The notes under the pieces are model-generated. The model ran no database searches and was not told the DNA's origin. It worked only from the letters and a program-made list of their open reading frames with translations. A stretch of 64,000 nt of DNA from Seminavis robusta (lineage: Eukaryota > Bacillariophyta > Bacillariophyceae > Naviculales > Naviculaceae): the NCBI GenBank assembly GCA_903772945.1, contig CAICTM010000125.1:47128-111127 (forward strand), read 5' to 3'. Below, piece by piece: positions 51,396 through 63,658 of the stretch. A program made the translations under genes and the position numbers. Position 1 is the first letter of the stretch. Each line of letters starts with the position of its first letter.

Positions 51396-54113
51396 CTACC
51401 AGAGAAAGGTGCTGCTCATGCCCGATTCTGCTGCAGGTATGGCATGAGCTGACTCTGGTGTAATTGTGTGATTCTCTTCATTCGTGGAATTGTTGTCCTC
51501 GTCAGCCGGTGTATCTGGTGGCTTTTGTGCATCCTCTGTGTTGATGAACTCTTGTCTGCAGGATGGACATGTTGGTTTTCTCTGTAACCAGTCAATTAGG
51601 CAGTCTTCATGCCATGCATGATGACATCCATGCGGCCGACGGCTCCAAACGACAATGTCACCAACCTCATACTCCAGCAAGCAAATGTTACAGTAGGATG
51701 ATATCCCTCTGTGCTCGGGTTGTTGTGTCGTTGTAGCTGCAGTATTAGTAGTAGGATTTGGTGGACTGGTGGGATCGTCTGTACCGGCATCAACAGCATC
51801 TTTAGCAGCGGGGGCGTCTGTTGCAACATCGTCTTCGCTTTCCATTGGAGGCTGGGGCACAGTATCAATGAGGCTTTCTTCGGAGATTTCCGTCTTGGCC
51901 TCTTCCACCACGGGTGGGAAATCTTGTGGATCCTCTGACTTTTCAAGTGATTTGTCTTCGTCGTCTTCCAACACTTTGTTGTTGGTCGTAACGACAGTTT
52001 CAGCCGGAGGCTCGGTTTCGTCAGCAGTTTCGATAGCCATCTCCACTTGCCGTGTCTCTGGTGGTGGGTCTACTTGCTTTTCAGCCTCGTCTTTTTGTTG
52101 GCTCCTCTGCTCGGTGGCGCCGTTGACCTCCACCAAATCAATTAATTCGTGAAACTGGACTCGAGCCGTTGCTGCAGTTTCGGTCGTTGAATTCGCTTGC
52201 TCCGGTGCTTTAACAAGAGGCGCATCCTCCTCGTCTTTTCCCGTGGATAGTTCCGCAGTGGGAGTTGCATCATCAACGGCGACAGCATTGTCGTCGTCGT
52301 CGTTGTTGTTATTGTCCCCGACAAGTCCCAACACAGCATTTACATTCACTTCCAGCTCGTCATCATTATTATCGGCCGCAACATCCGCAATGCCATTGTC
52401 CAGAACATCTGCAATAACATTGTCTGGTGGTGCAGACAATGGTCTTTGCGGAAATGCATCCATCGGTGGAGGATTGACAGGAGGATCCACACCACTCGAA
52501 GGCTCGTCCTGGTTGTCGTTTTCGCTATCGTTGTTGGCATTGTTGTTGTTGTTATTATTGGTGTCACTCCCATCATCCAGCAGGAAGGATTCATCCGATG
52601 AACTTGCTGCCGCCGCGGCATTTTGCTCTTCGTCCTCCTCCGATTCTTCGGACGAGGAAGAAGAAGAGGAAGACGAGGACATGGAGGATGGCATGACGGG
52701 GAAGAATCCAGAGGACGACGAATCGTCCATCATGGCAGCCGCCAAGTTGAAACTGTTTGTCGTTTCTTGCGGCCTGTTGTTGATATTAATATTTGTATTG
52801 TTGTTGTTGTCCGTACCGGTACCAGCACGATTATTGTTGTTGGCGTCATTGTTGTGGTCGGATCGATTGTTGCTATTGTTATTATTGTTGTTGTCAATCT
52901 TTTGTGGTTCCAGAGGCGGTGAAAAGACAAATGTGCGCTTGAGCAGGAAATGTTTGGAATGATTGACGGCGGGGTCCGTTTGGAAGACAAGTTTCTGTTG
53001 CGACAATCGTAGTTCGTAAGTATTGTTGTGGTCAATGACATCGACATTTTTCTTCTTGTTTCGTCTTCTCTTGGAACTACTGAACCGTCGCAGGAACCCT
53101 CCATTCCCAGCCGGTTTGTCGGTATCGCTCTTGTTTTTCAAAGCATTGGCATCCTCGTCCGGAGCACAAGTTGTTTGTGTCGACAACGGATCGGTTGCGG
53201 AATTGACAATAACCGGGAACATGTCCTGATGCATGCGTTCTTCTCTGGTGGTTTCATCCATTTGTAGTTGATCCGGTACAATCTGATTGTCTTCGTCGAT
53301 ACATTCAAAGTGCACCAGTTTTCTTCGGACCAGTGTATTTTGGATTTCTACCCGCGACAGTTTGGGCGAATCATTGGCATTGTCTCCGAGTCCATTGGTT
53401 TCGTCTTCGACGGCTTCGAGGATTTGTCGAATGAGTACATGAAAGGGCACGGCCGCTTGATCGCCGCGTCGTGGAGAACAGCAGTAGTATACACAGAGCA
53501 GGACGACCAGTGCCACAAACATGAGTGCAAAGCAAAACATGACAATGAGAACGGGAATGGCGACCGACGTAATGACCAAGACTGGAAAGAGGACAATGTG
53601 GAGAATGAAGCGAGTGTATTGCCAAGTAATTCCTCGACACGTCATGCGCCGTCGTGGTGGTTGTTGTTCGTCGTCGTCGTTTGTGCTATTATTGGCGTCT
53701 GTATTGGCCGTGTGGTTGGTGTCATCGAGCGTGTTTGTCTGGTCGGTTTCTTCATTGTCGCTGTCGAGATCGGCCAACGGCATTCCCAATTCTAAATCGA
53801 CATTGGCAGGATCTTCTGGTGGATCCGGTCGTCGCAGTAACAGCGTGTCTACTAGATGATTGCCAGTAGTAGTAGTGTTGTTTTGTTGTTGTTGATGGCT
53901 AGTTGCTGTTTCTTGCTCGACAACGTCTTCCTGAGCACTGTAACCATCCATGTCATCATCGTCATTCCCAATCTGCATCAGCATGGCAGAATCAAACAGG
54001 GGACCAGAGGGATCTCCAAATGCCAAAAATGATTCGCTTTCTCGATCGTCCAGTGGTCTCGCTGTCGTTGTTCCTTCTTCGGCAGCCGTCAATGGATCGG
54101 TCATGACCGTCAT
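51396..54113 (-). CDS. large membrane RING-H2 E3 ubiquitin ligase
   Basis: A 905-aa single-exon protein. Two closely spaced hydrophobic segments at about residues 166-213 (FILHIVLFPVLVITSVAIPV and IVMFCFALMFVALVVLLCVY) form a membrane hairpin, followed by a Cys/Arg edge (CCSPRRG). A very long disordered region (about 270-800) is rich in Asn, Asp, Ser and Glu with homopolymer runs. Near the C-terminus is a C3H2C3 RING: YCNICLLEYEVGDIVVWSRR, PHGCHHAWHEDCLIDWL, then KPTCPSCRQEF. It is expected to be a membrane-bound ubiquitin ligase with a cytosolic RING; substrates are unknown. The segment after the hairpin (IQNTLVRRKLVHFECIDEDN) looks folded and may be a recognition part. The ATG at 54113 is first in frame; a second Met is three codons on. 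Confidence 0.85.
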   Translation of the reverse strand: MTVMTDPLTAAEEGTTTARPLDDRESESFLAFGDPSGPLFDSAMLMQIGNDDDDMDGYSAQEDVVEQETATSHQQQQNNTTTTGNHLVDTLLLRRPDPPEDPANVDLELGMPLADLDSDNEETDQTNTLDDTNHTANTDANNSTNDDDEQQPPRRRMTCRGITWQYTRFILHIVLFPVLVITSVAIPVLIVMFCFALMFVALVVLLCVYYCCSPRRGDQAAVPFHVLIRQILEAVEDETNGLGDNANDSPKLSRVEIQNTLVRRKLVHFECIDEDNQIVPDQLQMDETTREERMHQDMFPVIVNSATDPLSTQTTCAPDEDANALKNKSDTDKPAGNGGFLRRFSSSKRRRNKKKNVDVIDHNNTYELRLSQQKLVFQTDPAVNHSKHFLLKRTFVFSPPLEPQKIDNNNNNNSNNRSDHNNDANNNNRAGTGTDNNNNTNININNRPQETTNSFNLAAAMMDDSSSSGFFPVMPSSMSSSSSSSSSSEESEEDEEQNAAAAASSSDESFLLDDGSDTNNNNNNNANNDSENDNQDEPSSGVDPPVNPPPMDAFPQRPLSAPPDNVIADVLDNGIADVAADNNDDELEVNVNAVLGLVGDNNNNDDDDNAVAVDDATPTAELSTGKDEEDAPLVKAPEQANSTTETAATARVQFHELIDLVEVNGATEQRSQQKDEAEKQVDPPPETRQVEMAIETADETEPPAETVVTTNNKVLEDDEDKSLEKSEDPQDFPPVVEEAKTEISEESLIDTVPQPPMESEDDVATDAPAAKDAVDAGTDDPTSPPNPTTNTAATTTQQPEHRGISSYCNICLLEYEVGDIVVWSRRPHGCHHAWHEDCLIDWLQRKPTCPSCRQEFINTEDAQKPPDTPADEDNNSTNEENHTITPESAHAIPAAESGMSSTFLW

Positions 54114-55962
54114 CTTGTTCTTTTTTATTAATCAAATACAGTGGCTGAGTACTGAAAAATCCCTCGATGACGCGAGAATCAAAAGGAGAGGAAGAGGCTG
54201 ACTTTTGTTCGAGGAGAGGGAGATCCAAACCAAGCAGAAAGATGGCTTCCAGTGGCAATGCGAATGAATGGTATGATACACACGTGTCGTGTTTTTGACA
54301 CGAGGACGGTGGCCGTGAAGGATTCTCAGTCGCCTTTTTGCGAAAATGACTTTGGCAACCACAAAGCCAAGAACAAGCTGGAAAACGCCGCCAACTTTGC
54401 TCCTCTCTTCTCTATTGTTTGTTGTGGTGATCTTGAGCTACTAGCCAGCACTGTTGGTTGCTGCTTGTCAAATCAACCGAAACGCAATGATGATGATGTG
54501 CGTTGCCGATGCCAACCTCAGAATTTCTCGCAAGCCAATGGTAGAAGATAGAATGCGAGGCACAGAAATTAGAAGGGCAGATAGAGGAGCGTGGAAGGGG
54601 GTTCCGGCAACGGCGAAAGTGTGTGATGGACGTACTAAGTAGCGTGTCCTCCCTCCAAAAAGGAAGGTCATTTTGGCGAAGGAAAGGAAAACACAGATCT
54701 TAAATCTTTTACCCGTTTTCGGACGTCATAAACATCCTCTGTAGAGTTAAAGCTAAAACCCATTCTCTCGTGGGCGACGGCTTTGGGCTTGACCGTGAGG
54801 GCTTGCGCGTTGACCATGGCGGAGGGAGGTCTTCCCTCTTTCTACAGGTGCGTAGAGTTATTATGTTGGAATCAGGTTTTGGACTAGCAGTGTATATAGT
54901 TTGGTGGCTTGGTTGAGCCAGATGTCGTCTGCGAATCTAAGTTATGGTGGCCTTTTGCCCTGTCATTGAGTGACGAGTCTACCGTAGTCTACTCTGAAAC
55001 TGGTTCTCTTATGCTGCTACTAGCTAGTACGTGTAGTATCATTTATTTCATAGTTCCAAGCTCCTTTGAAGATTACAAAGTAGGCGGTTTCTTCAAAGTG
55101 CTAGCTAGCTACGGCAGCGGTTGTTTGTCCGTGAGGTTTCCTCGCGACTTAATGATGGGGGTTTCAAAGGGGGCTAGTTAAAACATTTTTTGGCAGGGCT
55201 TCACTATGAAAATATCAGTGGCAGGACCAATTTTTCATTCAGGTATACGGAAGCTTTTGAGCAGGTTGGCACAGCCATGGTAAAGCAGGCCTCTACTGAA
55301 CTTTACTTGCGTAATGTAGATTTGACAAATTCAGAACCACCAGCTGTGAAATAGCTATGGGGAGAAAATGTGATGGGACGATCTACACCCGGTATTGAAC
55401 TTCATCTGAGAGGGGGAACTACTTGAGCTCCAACCATCATAAAGTTGTTGTTGCTGAAGCTGATACAATAGGGGGTACCAGATACCCTCCCCGCCAAACA
55501 TGAATCACCACTGAGGAGACAAATGCTTTCTTGATTGAGACGCACAAGACAGAAGGTCGTGGCTGTCATATTGCTGAGATTTCACAAGGGATAACACACC
55601 GCTCGAGTTAGCCAACCAACCACTCGCACCTCGCAGCCCAGATGTGTTGACTGCATGACGCATCTATCACCGTCGCCATGGTGCTGGTTGCTCCTGTTGC
55701 TCCAGTGGTTGCGATTCCTTCCCTTGTGGCATTGTTGTGGTTGCTTGTTGATTTTGAGGAGAGACGCCGAGTGGCTGGATAATGAGAGTGACAGTCTGGA
55801 TAATGACCACTATGCATACTTGATCCAATCCTCTTGAATCAACCGTTGGATCCCTCTCTACTATCTAGTAGCTAGACCGGCGGCAGTGGATTAGCTGGGC
55901 GGCTGAACGAGTGACGAGTCGAGTGTGCAAAGTGACAGTCCATCATCAGTCGCACCTCTGCA
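54114..55962. other. intergenic region, no gene recognised
   Basis: It contains the 5' flank of the RING-H2 gene and about 1.8 kb of DNA with only short frames (for example 54909-55181 and 55655-55837) without recognisable sequence. Near 55900-55960 it passes into retrotransposon-related DNA. Confidence 0.45.
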
Positions 55963-56079
55963 ATACACGGCTCTTAGCCTTATTCGCGACTCGATCCTAG
56001 ATAGGGTTTGAGTTCGACTCATGACTATGGACGACTACGAAGCTAGAGTAAGGAAGCGAAGAACTTTTCTCCCTGATGC

Positions 56080-58588
56080 TAACCCTATCATGCCAGGGCT
56101 TATCTTATTCCACGGGTCCATACCAACACTCTTAAGATGGAGATTGACCGTCTCTGCGAAGCAGTAGTACTCAATAAGGTAAAACCGTTCCGAGTCGGGC
56201 GGCACAACTTTTATCATTCCAAGGGAAAGATGGATCTGTACGATTCATCTGTGATTTCCGGGAACTGAACAAAGGATTAAGCGGAAGACTTATCCTATCC
56301 CAAAAATACGGAACATGCTCTTGAATCTAGATGGATTTAAGTACGACACTAGTCTAGACCTGAACATGGGGTACTATCACATCGAGCTGTTACCTCACTC
56401 GAAACAACTCTGCACCATCGTACTCCCATGGGGAAAGTACGAGTACCAGACGTTGCCAATGGGCCTATGTATAGTCCCGACATCTTCCAAGGAAAGATGG
56501 GAACACTAATGCACGACCTAGAATACGTCCGTTGCTATACATTGATGATTTACTCATCCTAACTAACGGCGGACTGGACAGATCGTTGAAAAGTTTGATG
56601 AATTTCTCCGAAGGCTTCGAGAAGCCGGACTTTAGATCAATGCTACTAAGTCCTTCTTCGCAAGAGGAGAACTTGAATACCTATAGGTTACTGGATTACT
56701 CGAGAAGGGATCCAACCCATAAAACCATAGAAAATAGAAGCGATCCAGAATATCGCTCCTTCTACCAACAGAAAAGAACTCCGTAGATTCATGAGACTAG
56801 TGAACTACTTATCGAGACATGTGGATTAGCCGATCACATGTAACTGGCCCCCCTCGCTTCGTTGACTTCCAAAAACACGAAGTGGGAATGGGAAGCCGAA
56901 CACGACAAGGCCTTTAGACAGATGAAAAAGATCATCAGGGCAAAAAAACCTTGCTCGCCTACCCTGACGTCAACGATACATTCGTTATCCACACGGATGC
57001 GAGTGATACTCAACTAGGTGCAGTAATTTCCCAGAAAGGGAAACCTATCGCATTCTACAGTAGGAAGCTCAACCCTGCTCAGACACGTACACAGTTACCG
57101 AGAAGAAACTTATCAGTATCGGTAGAAACTCTGAAAGAGTGCCATAACATTCTTCTAGGGACAGAAGATCGTTGTACACACGGACCACAAGGATCTTACA
57201 TGTAAGAACTTCAATACCGATCGCGTAATGCGATTGCGCCTTCTTCTGGAAGAATACGGCCCTGAACTTTGGTACATCAAGGGCAAACAGAACATCGTCG
57301 CCGATGCGTTGTCGAGATTTAACATCTCCAACAGCCACGGTTCTTCAGAACAGCTGGAAGCCAGCGAGATCGCAGAGCTCATGGCTGCAGACGAAGAGGG
57401 ATTCCCTAGCGAGTTCCCTCTCTCGTCCCCGAGATCGGAACATCGTCAGAAAGACGACAACGACATCAAAAAACTCCTCAGGGACAAGCCAAACGACTTC
57501 AAGAAGAAATCTTTCCCAAGAGGGGAAAAGTCCTACGACTTAGCGTTAAGGACGAGTAAATCGTCGTACCTAAAAACTATGCAGAAGAAGCTAGTTGAAT
57601 GGTTACATTGGTGTTGCTGATGCATCCTGCCGAGACTCGCACAGAACTAACAATCAGCCAACACTACACCCGGAAGGGACTGCGCAAGACTGTCCAGGCC
57701 GTATGTCAGCGTTGCCAAAGCTGCCAGATGAACTAACCCAAGACGCGTAAGCAGGGATTGATGCCTCCAAAGACTTGCGAGGAGATCCCTTGGGAAAGAC
57801 TATGTATTTACCTGATATGTCCTTACAACGTCGGGGATCCTAAGAAAAAAGAATTCCTGCACCCTTCATTGCTTGACAATGATTGATCCCGTAACCGGAT
57901 GGTTCGAGATTGCAGAGATCTGCTTCAAAGCAGCAGACGAAGTAGCCATCGTCCTAGAACAAACGAGGCTTACCCGGTATCCATTGCCTGCGAGGTTACA
58001 ATGGATAGAGGACGTGAGTTTCGCGCAGAGGTCGAAAAGAATCTCCGGGATGAATATGGACTTCGTCGCAAGTCATCACTACGCGTACCCTCAAGCCAAC
58101 TCTATGGTCGAGCGTGCTCATCAAACCATACGTAACTTGCACGCTGTTCAAAACATCAAATACCAAGACGACCTCGTGAAAGGATCCTGGGATGGAGTCC
58201 TCACGGCGGTTCGCTTTGCAATGAATCCCACGATTCATACCACCTGCCGCGCAACGCCCGCACAGCTCGTGTTCAATCGGTACGCGATTCACAACGTCAG
58301 TTTCGAAGCCAACTGGAAGTACATTAAAGGAACGTCGCCAACGACTATCCAACAAAACAACGACAGGGAAAATCGCGACGCGTGTCCCTCAACAATACAA
58401 TTGTCAACGATACTGTGGTGATTCAACAGTATCAGCACCGCAAGTACGGTCAGCCAAAGTACAAAGGTCTTTACACTATAGACCGAGTCAATGACAATGG
58501 CACTGTACGCATCCAACATGCTACCGCCAACGGCGGCACAGTCTACCAGACTTGGAACATAACGTATATACACCCATACAAGGCCTGA
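56080..58588 (+). pseudogene. Ty3/gypsy pol remnant (RT, RNase H, integrase)
   Basis: In order: RT (KMEIDRLCE at about 56135; GFKYDTSLDLNMGYYHIEL and GKYEYQTLPMGL at 56330-56470; the catalytic YIDDLLIL at 56537), RNase H (VIHTDASDTQLGAVISQKGK at 56985; ADALSRFNIS at 57301), integrase zinc region (His-His then CQRCQSC near 57712) and core (MIDPVTGWFEI at 57878; QANSMVERAHQTIRNLH at 58094), and a C-terminal domain (KYGQPKYKGLYTIDRVNDNG) to 58588. At least five frame changes separate these blocks, so no full-length Pol can be made. The catalytic YIDD and RNase H Asp residues survive, which points to fairly recent decay. Confidence 0.85.
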
Positions 58589-58786
58589 TCCCCTTGTAGC
58601 ATTGCCATCGTGCGACGCACATGTCTACATCCAAATCTCATGAGAGTGCCCCGCACTTTAAATCATATGTTTCTCCTTGTCCGACTGCCGTCGCGCCTTC
58701 TGTGACCCTTGTCAGGCGGCGAATGCCAATACACGGCTCTTTAGCCTTTCCGCGACTCGATCCTAGATAGGGTTTGAGTCGATCAT

Positions 58787-59148
58787 GACTGAGTCTCTCG
58801 TGAATAGTCATATGAGACAGGGTTCTCAATGACGCCTCTAGTTATACTAGGTTTGATGAGAAACATTACTCTAGATATTTGCCAGCGTGGAGTACTTCCA
58901 CGCTACTAGATATGCTAGACGAATACTTTCCACGCGTTCCGTTTTATGGATCGTGGAGGAGAGTAGGATGCTACACGTAAACCTACTCTATCACACTTCT
59001 AGTCTTCCCGCGGGAAGCCAGATCTAACATCCCTTGATGATTGATGCCTCTCACGTTGATTAGTTTTCATGCTTTCTAATCTCTCTCATACTTTCATTCT
59101 CTCAAACTCAAAACACTCGAAAGATCTTTACACTAGCTTTTAGCGTAG
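58787..59148 (+). repeat. 3' LTR of Ty3/gypsy copy 1
   Basis: It matches, in reverse complement, 59549-59915 and 63659-64000. Shared landmarks are gaatagtcat, tactaggtt, 'gtggagtacttccacgct', cccgcggga and the end 'actagcttttagcgtag'. The inner (5') boundary is approximate because the upstream sequence is also shared between copies. Confidence 0.7.
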
Positions 59149-59548
59149 CTAGTGCACTGTTTATCGTACAAGACCAAGTCACTCGTCACAGACTTTGTGC
59201 ACGCAGGAAAGTGGGTACCAACACAGGAATCGCACGGGATGAATTCAGCAGTAGGATCCACTCTACTCTGCGCATGAGTTGTCATGTAGCCTCCTCATCT
59301 TGTTGCCTTTTCAATGGCTCGATGATGATCAGTACAGGCTGTTGGTGGGGCTGGAGTTAACAGAGCCTCCTCCTACGTAGCGGTAGCCTCTCCTCTTGTA
59401 TCCGTAGCGATCGATCAAAAAGGACTCGACAATGGACTGTCATGACCGCGAGAAAAAGAAACATTTTCCAATGAGGGATGGCTTTCACTTCTGCACCGGA
59501 GTCACTCCGATTGCATCATTCATTGGGGCTTGATAATAGAGGTGCAAC
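59149..59548. other. spacer between two convergent retrotransposons
   Basis: About 400 bp without a gene or recognised repeat, between the 3' LTRs of the two Ty3/gypsy copies. Confidence 0.5.
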
Positions 59549-59915
59549 TACGCTAAAAGCTAGTGTAAGATCTGTCGGAGTGTTTTGAGTTGAGAGATAT
59601 GAAAGTTATGAGGAGGATTAGTATAAAGCTATGAAACTAATCAACGAGAGAGATCCACATCAAGGGATCGTAGATGTGAACTCCGGCGGGAGACTGTAGA
59701 GTGTGATGGAGTAGTTGCGGTAGGCAACTCCTACTCACTACCACGATCAAAAAACGGAAGCGTGGAAATTCGTCCTACATTTATCTATAGCGTTGCAAGT
59801 GCTCCCGCTGCTAATATCTACGAGCGATGTTTCATCATCAACCTAGTATGACTTGACGGTCATTGAGAAGCCCTGTACTCAATGGACTATCTCACGAGAG
59901 ACTCAGTCATGAGTC
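59549..59915 (-). repeat. 3' LTR of Ty3/gypsy copy 2
   Basis: Begins 'tacgctaaaagctagtgta' and ends near 'cacgagagactcagtcatga', mirroring the LTR of copy 1. It contains several substitutions and small indels relative to the LTR at 63659. Confidence 0.7.
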
Positions 59916-60251
59916 GAACCCATAACCCTATCTAGGATCGGGTCGCGAATTGCTAAGAGCGTGTATTCGCAGTGTCGCCTGAGATGACGGTGTCACTGAA
60001 CACGGACAGTCGGACAAGGAGGAACATATGAATTAAAGTGCGGGGGCACTCTCCGGAGATTGCATGTAGACATGTGCGTCGCACTGATGTAGATCCTACA
60101 AGCGGATCAAGCCTTGTATGGTTGTAAATACCTATGTTCCAAGTCTGGGTAGACTGTGCGCTACTGGCGGTTCTAGTATGTCGGAGCCGTGTAGTGCCAT
60201 TGTTATTGTCTCGGTCTGTGTGGTAAGGGACTTGTGCGTTGGCTGACCGAA

Positions 60252-63200
60252 CTAACGGTTCTGATACTGATGAATATTCATAGTATCGTTGACATTGGTT
60301 TGATGAGGGACACGTGGCGCGTAGTTCTCCTTATCGTTGTTTTTCTGGATATGTCGTTGGCGAGGTTCCTTAATGTATTTCCCGTTTGCTTCGAAACGGA
60401 TGTGGTGAATCTTGTCACGATTGTCGCGCGTGAACTTGCGACGTAGTACATGTTCATCCCGGAGATGCTTCTCGACCTCTGCGCGGGACTCACGTTCTTG
60501 TCCATGACGAACGGTCATGGATACTGGGTAACCCACGGTTGTTTCTGGTTTCAAGGGAAACTGATGGTTACTCCGTCTGCGCTGTCTTGGAGCAGCCCTT
60601 GGTAGTTCATTGGTCTGCATGAATCTCACGAAGTTACTCTCTGTTGGTAGGAAGAGCGATAGTTGGATCGCATCTATTATCTTTTAGTTAAGGGTTGGTT
60701 TCCTTCTCGAGTAGTCCCATTGTCTAGATACTCCAGTTCTTCCTTATCGAGGAGGGACCTTTTGGTAGTGTTGATTTTAACCCGACTTCTGAAGTCTTTG
60801 GAAATGGTCATCTAACTATTCAAACGCGATCCTCCAGCATCGACGTCGTTAGGATGAGTTGATCATCACAGTAACACGGACATTTTTCTAAGTCATGCAT
60901 GCGTTTTTTTTCATCTTCCTTTGGAAGATGTCGGGACTATTACATAGGCCATTGGCAACCCTTGGTACTCGTGCTTTCCCCTCGGGAGTAGAAGGTACAG
61001 TGTTGCTTCGAGTGAGGGTGACAGCTCGACTGTCGGGTATGTGTCCCGTGTTCGGTCTAGACTAGTACCGCACTTGAATCCATCTAGATTAAAGAGCATT
61101 GTCTGTATTTTTGGGAGGGATAAGGCTTCCGCTCTGATCCTTTTGTTTTCGGTTCCCGGAAATCAGAACATGAATCTTATCAGATCCCATCCTTTCTTTG
61201 GGAATGATTAAAAGTTGGTGCCGCCCACTCGGATACGATTCACCTTCTTGAGTACTCCTGCTTCGCCACGGACGTTCAACCTCCATCATAAGAGTGTTGG
61301 TATGGACACGTGTGAGTAGGTGAGCCCTATGTGATAATAGTTTAGCGTCGGGACGACAATTCTACTTCTAGTCGTCCATTCGCAACTTTCCAAAGGTATC
61401 CTCGACTGGGCCGAAGCAACTTGGTTGAAAAGGCATGAGGTAGTTCTTGCTGCTTCCTTATTAATGGTTTCGACTCATGGCGGCATCTGCCTTATAGTCT
61501 GTTTGTTCGTATGTCTTATCAGACTCTTCTTGAGACTATCTGAATTGTCGCTGCACAGCTGCAGGATCGGGAATGGATGAGAGTTCTCCTTTCTATCACG
61601 TATCGCCATCTTTCGCAGGGGAAAAATTACGCTGTTCTCACTCCCAATGACATGGTAGTGAAATCAAACTTGATTTATTAGGTCGAAGGTGTGTCTTGAC
61701 TATGATCATGTCTTGCGCCCCCAAGTTCTTGGTGACGTGCAATTCCATTCGATAATTCATTCATCGTGGAACTCAGGGATCATGAGTGTGCCCTTATAAC
61801 TTCGTTGCGGGGTTTCAAGTTTCCTTCATAAAAGCAGTCCGTAATGTTTGACGCCCCCATGATACTTCATAAGTAAATCTTTGCATGAGTTTGAGTAAGA
61901 TTAACGTTCCGGAATCGCTCTCCTGTATCAGTGAGAGGCAGCACGAGTGTAACTGGGTTTTTAGATTTCCAGCTTTCTCTCGTCTGGTGTAGAATCTAAC
62001 ATATGACGATTAGTTTTCGAGGTCCTCTTTGTCTATGCGACTGTTGATGAGAGTGTATTGTGCCAGGACAGAAGTTAAGACGATGCGAACAGATCGTCAG
62101 AGTCTAGTTGAGTAGTTGCAGGCATTCATCTAATTTGCCGTAATTGCTTGCGGTAGTGTTGCGAAACAAAGTCTATCTGTTATGCTCTGGGATTTGTGAG
62201 ATATGTATAATCACTAGGTATGAGGATAATGGAGGCATGGTTCGTTATGATGCATCAGTCCGTGAACTGGATACCTCATACGGAGAGTCTCTCATCCGTA
62301 ATCGATTGAAGCGAAACATTGCGGGGCAAGTCGGCGCTTGTCACGGCAAGCCATTTTTCTTGTTATGGACATGTTGATAGGATTCCAGGAACGAGGAGTT
62401 GTCCTTTTCATTGTCGGAGTGTCGAGACAGGGTTGTTTTGGCTTGGCAAATGGTTGCATTCGTCTTTTCTTTCTTGCGATCAGCCTTGACAGCAGCGTTG
62501 AGAAACTTTCTTCTATAGGACAGAGAGTTCTTTCTTGGTGAGGTCTTGGCGTGTCGGACTTGCGTGTTCCAAGTCTTGTTCTTGTTGTACGCTGGTATTG
62601 TTATCGTTGTCAAGACAGAGCTGAGACTTGGCTTGAGCTTCTTTCAGAGTCATGCAGTCAGCTAGTGTTGTTAGTGCTGGACTGGTGGTAGTCGCACATT
62701 TTTCTTGTTCTTGGAAGAGTGGCCGTTGTTGCGAGTAGACTTGGTCTTTTGCTGTTGTTTTTTCGAAGGCGCTTGCTTGCATCACCGCCTTGTCAAAGTC
62801 TTCGGAGGATTCCATGCGTTCGCAGAATCCAATGGTTTCTCCGATAGAGCTGAGAAAGGATCGAAGTCGTGTTCGTCCATCTTCTTCATCCACGAGCGTG
62901 GAATTCCATGACAAACAATGTCCAGACTTCGTCATGGTTCAACGTTTGGTTGGTCCAAAAGGTGGTAGACGAGGAAGTTCATCGGTGTTCATCCGACTGA
63001 GTTGTTGACATAAGCCGAATAGACATATCAGCAGCTTCGCATCTTGCGGCGATGAAGCGTTTCTGCTTTTCAAGAGCCTTGTAGGACAGACCGCTTCGAT
63101 CAGCATTTATGCCAAACGTATAAGTCAAGTCGTCCAAAGCAGGCTGGCTGCTCCGTTCCAGGCAGCCTGGAAACGTACTTGGAAAGCCGCTTCGTCTTGC

Positions 63201-63658
63201 CGCACTACATCGCGTGGAGCAATCCCTTGACTGCAATCTGGCGCAAGGCATTCCAACGTATTTCACGTGCCTGCACAGCTAGATTCGTAATGCTCTTTGC
63301 GAGAGCTAGAAGTCATCTCCTTGAGGAGGTTATGTTTGTCGTCAGGCGTAGCAATGGCAGAGTCGACGAAGACCTTTCCATACGTCCAGCCCACTGATGG
63401 TCTGACGTGGAGTCTCAGATCCATTATGATTTGGACCTTGAAGGGTGTACTTGGCGCTGTTTAGCATCTGCTGGAATAGTGCGAAGTTTGTAGGTGGTAG
63501 AGCGAGATCGTTCGATTTCCATTCATCTCAGGTCGATGAGAGGAAGATTGGTTTTTCCGCAGCTTAGACTCGAAGCTGGTGTATGCGTCTTGGCAATCTT
63601 CATGGTGAGGAATAGATGAGGGTAGCTGAAAGCTATGTGGTTTGTTAACAAAATGCAC
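60252..63658 (-). pseudogene. decayed gag-pol of Ty3/gypsy copy 2
   Basis: Minus-strand blocks: a gag-like region (63658-62341; charged helices and KEAQAKSQLCLDNDNN, no clear zinc knuckle), RT (MLFNLDGFKCGTSLD at 61099, GKHEYQGLPMA near 60980), and integrase (SRAEVEKHLRDEHVLRRK near 60480, then VNDTMNIHQYQNR). RNase H cannot be followed. Internal deletions are likely, since RT and integrase lie only about 0.5 kb apart. Heavily mutated. Confidence 0.65.

Larger units (their letters stand above)
55963..59148 (+). mobile_element. Ty3/gypsy retrotransposon, 5'-deleted copy
   Basis: A plus-strand copy with reverse transcriptase, RNase H and integrase pieces followed by a 3' LTR (to ~59148). At 55963-56030 a short piece matching the sequence before the 3' LTR (cacggctctt, gcgactcgatcctagatagg, tttgag) is joined almost directly to reverse-transcriptase sequence, so gag, protease and most of the 5' part are missing. 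The frame is broken many times. Confidence 0.8.

Noticed and set aside
52243-52962. 239-aa plus-strand frame rich in Ser and Leu
   Set aside because: Antisense to the low-complexity region of the RING-H2 gene.
55980-56030. tRNA-like stretch (gatcctagatagggtttgag)
   Set aside because: No cloverleaf can be drawn, and the sequence recurs before each retrotransposon LTR, so it belongs to the element.
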